A stretch of 64,000 nucleotides of DNA. It comes from CAXMST01 sp963793415. GTDB lineage: Bacteria; Actinomycetota; Thermoleophilia; Solirubrobacterales; 70-9. The notes below the pieces were generated by a model. It saw only the letters and a list, made by a program, of their open reading frames with translations, had not been told where the DNA came from and searched no databases. Within the stretch, counting starts at the first letter, position 1. Each line of letters starts with the position of its first letter. The position numbers and the translations under genes were made by a program. This document shows positions 18,899 through 26,762 of this stretch, in pieces. Location: assembly GCA_963793415.1 (NCBI GenBank), contig CAWCAC010000002.1, positions 1,922,001 through 1,986,000 of the forward strand. The letters are read 5' to 3'.

Positions 18899-19297
18899 AT
18901 GATCTCGGTCACCGCGAAGTCCCGGTACGCCGTGGTCGGCATGGCGGAGCTCTCACGCCATGGGGATCGGCCCGTCCCGATCTCGGTCGTCGCCGAGCGG
19001 CGGGGGATCCCGGTCCAGTTCCTCGAACAGCTGTTCAGCACCTTGCGCCGCGACGGGCTTCTGGTCTCCCAGCGCGGGGCGAAGGGTGGTTTCCGGCTCG
19101 CCCGCCCCGCCGAAGAGATCACCGTGCTCGAGGTCGTGCAGGCGCTCGACGGCCGGATCGGCGACGAGGCGACCGAGGCGGGTGGGATCTGGTCCGACGG
19201 CGTCGAGGCCCTGCGCCGCGTCTTCGGACAGGCGACGATCGCCGACGTCGCCCGGCGCGAGGACAGCGAGGCCGGAGGTCCCGTCTACTACATCTAG
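18899..19297 (+). CDS. Rrf2-family transcriptional regulator, CymR-like
   Basis: 132 residues with the Rrf2 winged helix: TAKSRYAVVGMAELSR, then SVVAERRGIPVQFLEQLFST and GAKGGFRLARP. There is no Cys in the protein, so it cannot hold the Fe-S cluster of IscR or NsrR. The Cys-free branch of Rrf2 includes CymR, the cysteine-metabolism repressor of Firmicutes, which works with CysK. Here the gene lies 42 bases ahead of cysK and cysE, so control of cysteine synthesis is a reasonable inference. The start is ATG 18899. Confidence 0.85.
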   Translation: MISVTAKSRYAVVGMAELSRHGDRPVPISVVAERRGIPVQFLEQLFSTLRRDGLLVSQRGAKGGFRLARPAEEITVLEVVQALDGRIGDEATEAGGIWSDGVEALRRVFGQATIADVARREDSEAGGPVYYI

Positions 19298-19327
19298 GCC
19301 AGCGCGGCGATCGTCGGCGGCGCGTAC

Positions 19328-19333
19328 TAGCCT
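19328..19333 (+). promoter_or_regulatory. -10 box TAGCCT for cysK
   Basis: TAGCCT lies 6 nt before ATG 19340 in the short gap after the Rrf2 gene, suggesting that cysK has its own leaderless transcript. Confidence 0.45.
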
Positions 19334-19339
19334 GAACCG

Positions 19340-20293
19340 ATGGGATCAGGGCTCCCGAAGTCGACGCTGCGGATCGCCGCGGAAGCATCCGGCGTCGTCG
19401 GCGACACGCCAATGGTCAAGCTCGGCCGGATCGGGGAGGGGCTCGGGGCGGAGATTGTCGGCAAGCTCGAGTGGTTCAACCCCGGCGGGTCGGTCAAGGA
19501 CCGGATCGGGGTCGCGATGATCGACGCGGCCGAGGCGGAGGGCCGGATCGAGCGCGGGCGCTCGGTGATCGTCGAGCCGACCAGCGGCAACACGGGGATC
19601 GCCCTGGCGATGGTCTGTGCCGCCCGCGGCTATCACTGCATCCTCACGCTTCCCGAGGGCATGAGCCGCGAGCGCTCGGCGCTGCTGCGCAGCTACGGCG
19701 CGGTCGTCCGCGAGACGCCCTCGATGGGCGGCATGAACGAGTCCGTCGACCTCGCCCGTCAGATCGCGTCCCAGCACGAGAACGCCTACATGCCGATGCA
19801 GTTCGAGAACGCGGCAAATCCCGACGTGCACCGCCGCACGACCGCTGAGGAGATCTGGCGCGACACCGACGGCGAGATCGACGCGATCGTCTGCGGCGTC
19901 GGCACCGGCGGCACGATCACCGGCATCGGCCACGCACTCAAGGAGCGCCGTCCCGAGATCCAGATGATCGGCGTCGAGCCCGCCGCCTCGCCGGTGATCT
20001 CGGGCGGCAAGCCCGGTCCGCACCGGATCCAGGGGATCGGCGCCGGGTTCGTGCCGCCGGTGCTGGACCTCGAAGTGGTCGACGAGATGATCGGTGTCGA
20101 GGACGAGTCGGCGATCGGGACCGCGGCGCTGGCCGCGACCCGCGAGGGCCTGCTGATCGGGATCTCGGCCGGAGCCGCCCTGTACGCGGCGATCGAGGTC
20201 GGGGCGCGGCCCGAGATGCGTGGCAAGCGGATCGCAGTGATCCTCTGCGACAGCGGCGAGCGATACATGTCCCTGCCCTTCTTTGGATCCTGA
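19340..20293 (+). CDS. cysK: Cysteine synthase (O-acetylserine sulfhydrylase)
   Basis: 317 residues, a PLP enzyme that makes cysteine from O-acetylserine and sulfide. The PLP lysine is in GGSVKDRIG near residue 52; the substrate loop TSGNTGIALAM and the phosphate loop GVGTGGTITGIG are intact, and IGISAGAAL and the late CDSGERY are also present. Its partner cysE, which makes O-acetylserine, follows 30 bases downstream. With the Rrf2 regulator upstream this is a self-contained cysteine locus. Confidence 0.95.
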   Translation: MGSGLPKSTLRIAAEASGVVGDTPMVKLGRIGEGLGAEIVGKLEWFNPGGSVKDRIGVAMIDAAEAEGRIERGRSVIVEPTSGNTGIALAMVCAARGYHCILTLPEGMSRERSALLRSYGAVVRETPSMGGMNESVDLARQIASQHENAYMPMQFENAANPDVHRRTTAEEIWRDTDGEIDAIVCGVGTGGTITGIGHALKERRPEIQMIGVEPAASPVISGGKPGPHRIQGIGAGFVPPVLDLEVVDEMIGVEDESAIGTAALAATREGLLIGISAGAALYAAIEVGARPEMRGKRIAVILCDSGERYMSLPFFGS

Positions 20294-20310
20294 GAGCACG
20301 CCCGCGCCCG

Positions 20311-20316
20311 TATCCT
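20311..20316 (+). promoter_or_regulatory. -10 box TATCCT for cysE
   Basis: TATCCT lies 7 nt before ATG 20324, the leaderless spacing seen across this window. Confidence 0.5.
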
Positions 20317-20323
20317 CTTTCCC

Positions 20324-21058
20324 ATGTTCGGCCTCGGCACCCTGGCGCGGGTCCTCCATGAGGTTCGCGCCGACGTCAGCGCGGCACGCGACCGCGATCC
20401 CGCGGCGCGTACGGCCGGCACGGTCGAGATCCTCGCTACGTGGGGAGGGGTACAGGCGATCCTCACCCACCGCGTCGCCCACGCCCTGCACGAGGCCGAC
20501 GTGCCGCTCGTGCCCCGGGTCCTCGCGCAGGGCTCGCGGGTCGTGACCGGCGTCGAGATCCATCCTGCGGCGAAGATCGGCAACGACTTCTTCATCGACC
20601 ACGGCTCCGGCGTCGTCATCGGCGAGACCGCCGAGATTGGCTGCTGCGTGACGATCTACCAGGGCGTCACCCTCGGCGGCACCGGCTTCCAGCGCGGCAA
20701 GCGGCATCCGACGGTCGAGGACAACGTCACGATCGGTTCCGGGGCGAAGCTGCTCGGGCCGATCACCGTCGGCCACGGCGCCAAGGTCGGCGCCAACACC
20801 GTCGTCATCAGCGACGTTCCCGCGAACTCGACCGTGGTCGGCAACCCCGGGCACACGGTCAGGGTCGAGGGCCGCAAGGTCGAGGGGCCGGACAGCGACT
20901 GGATCCACCTTCCCGACCCCGTAGCCGACTCGGTTCGCAAGCTGAGCGAGCGGCTCGCCGCGCTCGAGGGCAGGCTCGCCGCACTCGATGGCGAGCAGGC
21001 GACCGGCGAGGTTCGCGAGCTACGCGCCAAGCGCGGTCCCAGCACCGCCGGGGGCTGA
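20324..21058 (+). CDS. cysE: Serine O-acetyltransferase
   Basis: 244 residues. Transfers acetyl from acetyl-CoA to serine, the committed step to cysteine. The N-terminal helical part (ADVSAARDRDPA) leads into left-handed beta-helix hexapeptide repeats: IHPAAKIGNDFFIDHGSGVV, IGETAEIG and GVTLGGTG. The catalytic His of IDHGSGVVIGET is present. The last 50 residues form a charged helix (LSERLAALEGRLAAL) that is longer than in compact homologues and could contribute to oligomer or CysK contact. Confidence 0.94.
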   Translation: MFGLGTLARVLHEVRADVSAARDRDPAARTAGTVEILATWGGVQAILTHRVAHALHEADVPLVPRVLAQGSRVVTGVEIHPAAKIGNDFFIDHGSGVVIGETAEIGCCVTIYQGVTLGGTGFQRGKRHPTVEDNVTIGSGAKLLGPITVGHGAKVGANTVVISDVPANSTVVGNPGHTVRVEGRKVEGPDSDWIHLPDPVADSVRKLSERLAALEGRLAALDGEQATGEVRELRAKRGPSTAGG

Positions 21059-21101
21059 GCTCCGGCGCCCGCGCCGGCGCGAACCGCTCCGGGCCCGCGG
21101 C

Positions 21102-21107
21102 TATCCT
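21102..21107 (+). promoter_or_regulatory. -10 box TATCCT for pcrA
   Basis: TATCCT lies 9 nt before GTG 21117 and supports that GTG as the start. Confidence 0.5.
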
Positions 21108-21116
21108 CGGCTGTCC

Positions 21117-23411
21117 GTGAGCGAGGCGCATGCATACGACGACACCGGCGATCCCGGGCCCGAGGAGCAGGGCGAGCTCGAGGGCTTTCTCGGAGCGCCG
21201 ACGAGCGCGGGCTCGACGCCGATCGAGCAGCTGCTCGAGGGCCTGAACCCGGACCAGCGGAGCGCGGTCGAGCACGGCGAGGGCCCGCTGCTGGTGCTGG
21301 CCGGCGCCGGCTCGGGCAAGACCCGCGTGCTCGTCCATCGGATCGCCTACCTGCTCGCGACCGGGATGGCCCGGCCCGGTCAGATCCTCGCGATCACCTT
21401 CACGAACAAGGCCGCGAACGAGATGAAGACGCGGGTCGCCGATCTGACCGGTGCCGCCGCGCGGGTGATGTGGGTGATGACCTTCCACTCCGCCTGCGCC
21501 CGGATCCTGCGCCAGCACGCCGAGCGGCTCGGCTACAAGCGCGGCTTCTCGATCTTCGACGACGCCGACTCGGTGCGGATGGTCAAGCGCTGCATGGACG
21601 AACTCGACGTCGACCCGAAACGCTATCCGGCGCGGACGATCAAGTCGCGGATCTCGGATGCCAAGAACCGGCTGATCGACGCCGAGACCTTCCGCGAGGA
21701 GCAGGGCTCCTACTTCGAGGCGATCGTCGCCGACGTCTACGCGATGTACGAGAAGCAGATGCACGACAACAACGCGATGGACTTCGACGACCTGCTGGTC
21801 CGCACGGTCAACCTGCTCGAGCTCTTCTCCGACGTCCGCGAGGGCTACGCGCGCCAGTTCCGCCACGTGCTCGTCGACGAGTACCAGGACACCAACCGCG
21901 TCCAGTACCGGCTCCTGCAGCTCCTGACCGAGGAATCGGGGAATCTGTTCGTGGTTGGCGATGATGCGCAGTCGATCTACGGCTTCCGCGCCGCCGAGAT
22001 CCGCAACATCCTCGACTTCGAGAAGGACTTCGACGCGACCCGGGTCAAGCTCGAGCAGAACTACCGCTCGACGCAGACGATCCTCGACGCCTCGAACGAG
22101 CTGATCGCCCACAACCGCGACCAGCTCGAGAAGCGCTTGTGGACCGATGCCGGCCAGGGTGACCTCGTGACGATCGCCGAGCTGCAGGACGAGCACGAGG
22201 AGGCGCGCTGGGTCGCCGGCGAGATCGAGCGACTCGTCGAGGAGGAGGGGATCCCGCGCACTGAGGTCGCGGTCTTCTACCGGATGAACGCCCAGAGCCG
22301 GGTGCTCGAGGACACGCTGGTCCGCTTCGACGTCCCGTATCAGGTGATCGGCGGCACCAAGTTCTACGAGCGGGCCGAGATCAAGGACGCTGTCGCCTAC
22401 CTGACGCTGCTCGTCAACCCCGACGACACCGTCTCACTCCAGCGCGTGATCAACACACCGCGCCGCGGCATCGGCAAGACCTCGGAGGCGCGCCTGCTCT
22501 CGTACGCGAACACGGTCGGCAAGACGCCGATCGAGGTCCTGCGCGAGCCCGCCGCGGTGCCGGCCCTGGGCTCGGCCGCGGTCAAGGCGATGGGGCGCTT
22601 CGCCGAGCTCGTCGACTCGCTGCGCGAGAAGGCTGCGAGGAGGGGCAGCGTCTCCGACCTGCTCGAGGCGGTGCTGAGCGAGTCCGGCTACATCGACGCG
22701 CTCGACGCCGAGCGCACGATCGAGGCGGAGGGACGGGTCGAGAACCTGCGCGAGCTCGTCGGGGTCGCCGCCGAGTTCGACCTCAACCGCGAGCTCGAGG
22801 GAGACGGGGAGCTCGCGCCGCTGGAGGAGTTCCTCGCGCAGATCTCGCTCTACACCGCCCAGGACGACATCGACGACGACACCGAGCAGGTCACGCTGAT
22901 GACCCTCCACAACGCCAAGGGCCTCGAGTACCGCACCGTCTTCATCATCGGCTGCGAGGACGGTGTCTTCCCGCACTCGCGCTCGATCGACGAGGGCGAC
23001 ATCGAGGAGGAGCGCCGCCTCGCCTACGTCGGCCTGACTCGCGCCCGCGAGACGCTGGCGCTCTCCTACGCCCGCCGCCGCACGATTTTTGGTGCCGCCG
23101 GGTCCGGGGTCCCCTCGCGCTTCCTCGGCGAGATCCCCGACCGGCTCGTCGAGCGTCATTCGACCGTCAGCGCGACGACCGGATGGGGCAGCCTCGGCTC
23201 GGGCGGCGGTTACCCCGGCGGCTTCTCGCAGGCCCAGCCGACGGAGCCGACCATGGAGCTGGCGGTCGGCGACGACGTCATCCACGCCGCCTTCGGCGAG
23301 GGCATCGTGACCGCTGTCGAGCCGGGCAACGTCGTTGTCGTCCGCTTTGGCGGCGGCGGCGAGGAGCGCAAGTTGATGGCCGACTACGCACCGATCCAGA
23401 GAGCGTCGTGA
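21117..23411 (+). CDS. pcrA: ATP-dependent DNA helicase, PcrA/UvrD type
   Basis: 764 residues, superfamily 1A. The start GTG 21117 is set by the upstream -10 box; a longer frame exists but would run into cysE. Motifs in order: Q-motif LNPDQRSAV; Walker A AGAGSGKT (residues 62-69); TFTNKAANEM; DEYQDTN; GDDAQSIYGFR; QNYRSTQTIL; TLMTLHNAKGLEY; and YVGLTRARETL. The C-terminal 60 residues (VGDDVIHAAFGEGIVTAVE) form the small barrel that contacts RNA polymerase in PcrA/UvrD. Functions in repair and removal of replication-transcription conflicts. Confidence 0.95.
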   Translation: MSEAHAYDDTGDPGPEEQGELEGFLGAPTSAGSTPIEQLLEGLNPDQRSAVEHGEGPLLVLAGAGSGKTRVLVHRIAYLLATGMARPGQILAITFTNKAANEMKTRVADLTGAAARVMWVMTFHSACARILRQHAERLGYKRGFSIFDDADSVRMVKRCMDELDVDPKRYPARTIKSRISDAKNRLIDAETFREEQGSYFEAIVADVYAMYEKQMHDNNAMDFDDLLVRTVNLLELFSDVREGYARQFRHVLVDEYQDTNRVQYRLLQLLTEESGNLFVVGDDAQSIYGFRAAEIRNILDFEKDFDATRVKLEQNYRSTQTILDASNELIAHNRDQLEKRLWTDAGQGDLVTIAELQDEHEEARWVAGEIERLVEEEGIPRTEVAVFYRMNAQSRVLEDTLVRFDVPYQVIGGTKFYERAEIKDAVAYLTLLVNPDDTVSLQRVINTPRRGIGKTSEARLLSYANTVGKTPIEVLREPAAVPALGSAAVKAMGRFAELVDSLREKAARRGSVSDLLEAVLSESGYIDALDAERTIEAEGRVENLRELVGVAAEFDLNRELEGDGELAPLEEFLAQISLYTAQDDIDDDTEQVTLMTLHNAKGLEYRTVFIIGCEDGVFPHSRSIDEGDIEEERRLAYVGLTRARETLALSYARRRTIFGAAGSGVPSRFLGEIPDRLVERHSTVSATTGWGSLGSGGGYPGGFSQAQPTEPTMELAVGDDVIHAAFGEGIVTAVEPGNVVVVRFGGGGEERKLMADYAPIQRAS

Positions 23412-23421
23412 GGGCGGGCGG

Positions 23422-24321
23422 ATGAGCGCATCGATCATCGACGGCAAGGCGATCTCGACCGCGGTTCGGCAGCGGGTTGCGGCGGTCGTCGCGGCAGCCG
23501 CCGCCGAGGGGCGGACGCCGCCCGGCCTGGCGACGGTCCTCGTCGGCGACGACCCCGCCTCGCACGTCTACGTCGCCAACAAGCTCAAGGCCTGTGAGGC
23601 GGCCGGGATCCGCTCGATCCACCACGAGCTGCCCGCCGACATCGGCCAGCGGAAGCTGGAGCGGGTGGTCGCCGATCTCGACGCCGACCCGGAGGTCGAC
23701 GGCATCCTCGTGCAGCTGCCGCTCCCTGACGGCCTCGACTCCGAGCCCGTCCTGAGCCGGATCTCGGCCGCCAAGGACGTCGACGGGCTGACCACGGTCA
23801 ACGCCGGCCTGCTCGCGCAGGGCAAGATCGGCGTCGCCGAGGCGCTCGAGATCGAGCGGGGCGGACCGCCCGCCGGACTGATCGCCTGCACCCCGAGCGG
23901 GGTGATGGAGATGCTGCGCGTGACCGGTGTCGAGCTCGAGGGCGCCGAGGTCGTGATCGTCGGCCGCTCGAATCTGGTCGGCAGGCCGCTGGCGAGCCTG
24001 ATGCTGGCCGCGAACGCGACGGTGACCACGGCGCACTCGCGCACCCGGGATCTCGCCGGAACCTGTCGCCGCGCGGACGTGATCGTCGCCGCCGTCGGGG
24101 TCCCGAAGCTGATCGAGGGCGACTGGGTCAAGCCCGGCGCCACGGTCATCGACGTCGGCATGAACCGGACCGAGGAGGGCCTCGTCGGCGATGTCGACTT
24201 CGAGGCCGCGGCCGAGGTCGCCGGGGCAATCACCCCGGTGCCCGGTGGGGTGGGCCCGATGACGATCGCAATGCTGCTTGCGAACACGGTTCGCGCCGCA
24301 CGTGCCCACGCGTCCGACTGA
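23422..24321 (+). CDS. folD: Bifunctional methylenetetrahydrofolate dehydrogenase / methenyl-THF cyclohydrolase
   Basis: 299 residues, standard for FolD. It interconverts 5,10-methylene-THF and 10-formyl-THF. Visible signatures are the catalytic YVANKLKACE with its Lys, GILVQLPLP, DVDGLTTVNAG, the nucleotide site VIVGRSNLVGRPLA and the closing PVPGGVGPMTIAMLL. It follows pcrA by 10 bases and is probably co-transcribed. Confidence 0.96.
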   Translation: MSASIIDGKAISTAVRQRVAAVVAAAAAEGRTPPGLATVLVGDDPASHVYVANKLKACEAAGIRSIHHELPADIGQRKLERVVADLDADPEVDGILVQLPLPDGLDSEPVLSRISAAKDVDGLTTVNAGLLAQGKIGVAEALEIERGGPPAGLIACTPSGVMEMLRVTGVELEGAEVVIVGRSNLVGRPLASLMLAANATVTTAHSRTRDLAGTCRRADVIVAAVGVPKLIEGDWVKPGATVIDVGMNRTEEGLVGDVDFEAAAEVAGAITPVPGGVGPMTIAMLLANTVRAARAHASD

Positions 24322-24330
24322 GAGCGGCTG

Positions 24331-24368
24331 TAGATTCCGAATAGACGTCGCCGGTCACCCCGACCGGC
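24331..24368 (+). promoter_or_regulatory. Possible -10 box TAGATT and 5' UTR stem-loop
   Basis: TAGATT at 24331-24336 could start a transcript whose leader folds into a perfect 7-bp stem, GCCGGTC (24350-24356) with GACCGGC (24362-24368), ahead of the membrane protein gene at 24397. A GAGGAG stretch sits between them. The stem-loop may instead close the folD message. Confidence 0.35.
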
Positions 24369-24396
24369 GCACTACGAGGAGATCGGACTCAATTAC

Positions 24397-24894
24397 ATGG
24401 ACACAAGCAGAATCGGTCGGGGAGAGATGATCGCGGCGGTTTCCGCTATCGCCTTGTTCCTGATCATGTTCATCTTCAGCTGGTTCGGGATCGACGCATC
24501 CGCAGGAGCCTTCAGCGCATCAGCAGGCGCGAACGCATGGGAGTCGTTCGGCCTGATCGATCTGATCCTGCTGATTACGATCATCGTCGCGATCGCCGGC
24601 GCCGCGATGTCAGCGAACGCCCAGGCAGTCAACAGCCCGGTTGCGATCAGCGCTGTCACAGCGGGGCTCGGCATCCTCTCGGTCCTGCTGATCCTGTTCC
24701 GGATCATCAGCCCGCCCGACTTCGGCGTCGGCGACTTCGGCGACATCGCCGGGGTCGAGGTGGGCCGCAAGATCGGCGTCTTCCTTGGCCTGATTGCGGC
24801 CGGTGGAATCGCCTTCGGTGGCTGGCAGGCGATGCAGGAGGAGGGCACCTCCTTCTCGGGCGACTCGCGCAGGACTCCGCCTCCGGCGGCCTGA
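24397..24894 (+). CDS. Small polytopic membrane protein of unknown function
   Basis: 165 residues with about four hydrophobic helices: residues 12-30 (IAAVSAIALFLIMFIFSWFG), about 50-75 (LIDLILLITIIVAIAGAAM), about 82-105 (ISAVTAGLGILSVLLILFRI) and about 125-143 (IGVFLGLIAAGGIAFGGW). The C-terminal tail is polar and Pro-rich. No conserved catalytic motif is apparent. It is followed by a strong terminator, so it ends this transcription unit. Confidence 0.7.
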   Translation: MDTSRIGRGEMIAAVSAIALFLIMFIFSWFGIDASAGAFSASAGANAWESFGLIDLILLITIIVAIAGAAMSANAQAVNSPVAISAVTAGLGILSVLLILFRIISPPDFGVGDFGDIAGVEVGRKIGVFLGLIAAGGIAFGGWQAMQEEGTSFSGDSRRTPPPAA

Positions 24895-24942
24895 GCCTGG
24901 ACCTGGTCCGCGGCGCCAGAGACCGCGGACCACAAACAGATC

Positions 24943-24974
24943 GGAAGCGGCCGTCCTGCGGGGCGGCCGCTTCC
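24943..24974 (+). terminator. Strong stem-loop terminator
   Basis: GGAAGCGGCCG and CGGCCGCTTCC pair in a perfect 11-bp stem with a 10-nt loop, followed by ATTTCC. It separates the membrane protein gene from gatC. Confidence 0.75.
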
Positions 24975-25011
24975 ATTTCCGGGCCGGGGCCCGGGCCGGG
25001 CGCGCGCTTCC

Positions 25012-25017
25012 TAGAAT
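25012..25017 (+). promoter_or_regulatory. -10 box TAGAAT for gatCAB
   Basis: TAGAAT lies 10 nt before ATG 25028, directly after the terminator, and fits a leaderless start for the gatCAB operon. Confidence 0.5.
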
Positions 25018-25027
25018 GCGCGCTTCA

Positions 25028-25312
25028 ATGATCGATCGCGATCAGGTCCTGCACGTCGCCCGGCTCGCCCGGCTCCGCCTCGAAGAGGCGGAGGTCGACC
25101 GCATGCAGCAGGAGCTGGCCGGGATCCTCTCCCACGTCGACCGGATCTCCGAGCTGGATCTTGCGGACGTGCCGCCGACCTCGCACGTGGTCCGGCTCGA
25201 GAACGTCCTCCGCGAGGACGAGGTGGTTCCAGGGCTGACCGCCGAGCAGGCCCTGGCGAACGCCCCCGATCCCGATCAGGGCGCCTTTCGCGTTCCCTCG
25301 CCCCAGGCCTGA
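25028..25312 (+). CDS. gatC: Asp/Glu-tRNA amidotransferase subunit C
   Basis: 94 residues. GatC stabilises the GatA-GatB complex that amidates Glu-tRNA(Gln) or Asp-tRNA(Asn). The family pattern is present: VLHVARLARLRL, then a helix, ILSHVDRISELDLADVPPTS and a closing LREDEV. It is the first gene of gatCAB; the gatA GTG follows one base after its stop. Confidence 0.93.
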   Translation: MIDRDQVLHVARLARLRLEEAEVDRMQQELAGILSHVDRISELDLADVPPTSHVVRLENVLREDEVVPGLTAEQALANAPDPDQGAFRVPSPQA

Positions 25313-25313
25313 G

Positions 25314-26762
25314 GTGAATCTCCACGAGCTCAGCGTCGTCGACGCCGTCGCCGCGATCGGCTCCGGCGAGCTCGACCGTGCCGAGTACGCGTCCGCTTGG
25401 CTCGAGGCGGCCCGGGCCGACGATCTCGGCTCCTACCTGTGGACGGCTGAGCAGGTCGAGACCGGCGAGGGCCCGCTGACGGGCATTCCGGTCGCGATCA
25501 AGGACATCTTCTGCGTCGACGGCGTGCCCGCCACGGCCGCCTCGCGGATCCTCCAGGGCTACGTCCCGCCCTATACGGCGACTGCGGTCGAGCGGCTGGG
25601 CGCCGCCGGCGCCGGCGTTCTCGGCAAGACGAACATGGACGAGTTCGCGATGGGCTCCTCGAACGAGAACTCGGGCTACGGGGCCGTGCTCAACCCGTGG
25701 GATCGCACCCGTGTTCCCGGTGGCTCCTCGGGCGGTTCGGCGGCGGCGGTCGCCGGCGGCTCGGCTCCCTGCGCGATCGGCACCGACACGGGCGGCTCGA
25801 TCCGCCAGCCGGCGGCACTCTGCGGGATCGTCGGACTGAAGCCGACCTACGGCGCGATCTCCCGCTACGGGATGATCGCCTTCGCCTCTTCGCTCGACCA
25901 GTGCGGCCCGCTGACCCGGACGGTCGCCGACTCGGCCCTGATGCTGTCGGCGATGCAGGGCGCCGACCCGCGCGACTCCACCTGCACCGGGCTCGAGTCC
26001 GATGTGGCGATGCCGACAGCCGAGCGCCTCGACGGCCTCAAGCTAGGGGTCCCGCGTGAGCTCGCCGGCGACGCCGAGGGGATCGAGCCCGGCGTCCGCG
26101 AGGTCTTCGAACGCACGCTCGAGCTCTGCGAGTCGCTCGGAGCGGAGGTCGCCGAGACCCACCTCCCGCACGCCGAGCACGGGATCTCCGCCTACTACGT
26201 GCTCGCCCCAGCCGAGGCCTCGGCCAACCTGGCCCGATTCGACGGGGTCCGCTTCGGCGTTCGCGTCCCCGCTGACGACCTCACGGCGATGTACGAGAAC
26301 ACTCGCGCCGCCGGTTTCGGCGACGAGGTCAAGCGCCGGATCATGCTCGGTACCTACGCCCTCTCCTCCGGCTACTACGACGCCTACTACGGGCAGGCGC
26401 AGCGGGTCCGGACGCTGATCGCCCGCGACTTCGCCGATGCGTTCGAGAACTTCGATCTGCTCTTGACCCCGACCTCGCCCTCGGTCTCCTTCGAGCTCGG
26501 CTCGCGCGCCGACGACCCGCTGGCGATGTACATGTCCGACTACTGCACGGTGCCGATGTCGCTCGCGGGGATCCCGGCGATCTCGATCCCCGCAGGCCTT
26601 GCCGAGCCGCCCGGCGGCGGCCCGAAGCTCCCTGTCGGGTTGCAGATCGCCGGCCCGGCCTACAGCGAGAGCCGCCTGCTCGACGCCGCGCACGCACTCG
26701 AAGGGGCGATCGGATTCGACGGGTCGCCGGCGCTGGCGAGCGGGGCGGAGGGCTCCCGATGA
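25314..26762 (+). CDS. gatA: Asp/Glu-tRNA amidotransferase subunit A
   Basis: 482 residues of the amidase-signature family; it releases ammonia from glutamine for the tRNA-bound amidation. The Ser-cisSer-Lys triad is visible: Lys63 in GIPVAIKDIF, the cis-Ser in PGGSSGGSAAAVA, and the nucleophile Ser in TDTGGSIRQPAA. LKPTYGAISRYGMIAFASSL is the family-typical continuation. It starts with GTG 25314, and its last bases overlap the gatB ATG (ATGA). Confidence 0.96.
   Translation: MNLHELSVVDAVAAIGSGELDRAEYASAWLEAARADDLGSYLWTAEQVETGEGPLTGIPVAIKDIFCVDGVPATAASRILQGYVPPYTATAVERLGAAGAGVLGKTNMDEFAMGSSNENSGYGAVLNPWDRTRVPGGSSGGSAAAVAGGSAPCAIGTDTGGSIRQPAALCGIVGLKPTYGAISRYGMIAFASSLDQCGPLTRTVADSALMLSAMQGADPRDSTCTGLESDVAMPTAERLDGLKLGVPRELAGDAEGIEPGVREVFERTLELCESLGAEVAETHLPHAEHGISAYYVLAPAEASANLARFDGVRFGVRVPADDLTAMYENTRAAGFGDEVKRRIMLGTYALSSGYYDAYYGQAQRVRTLIARDFADAFENFDLLLTPTSPSVSFELGSRADDPLAMYMSDYCTVPMSLAGIPAISIPAGLAEPPGGGPKLPVGLQIAGPAYSESRLLDAAHALEGAIGFDGSPALASGAEGSR

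Noticed and set aside
24943..25017. A riboswitch upstream of gatC
   Set aside because: The strong stem is explained as a terminator of the preceding gene, and gatC has its own leaderless-type promoter directly after it.
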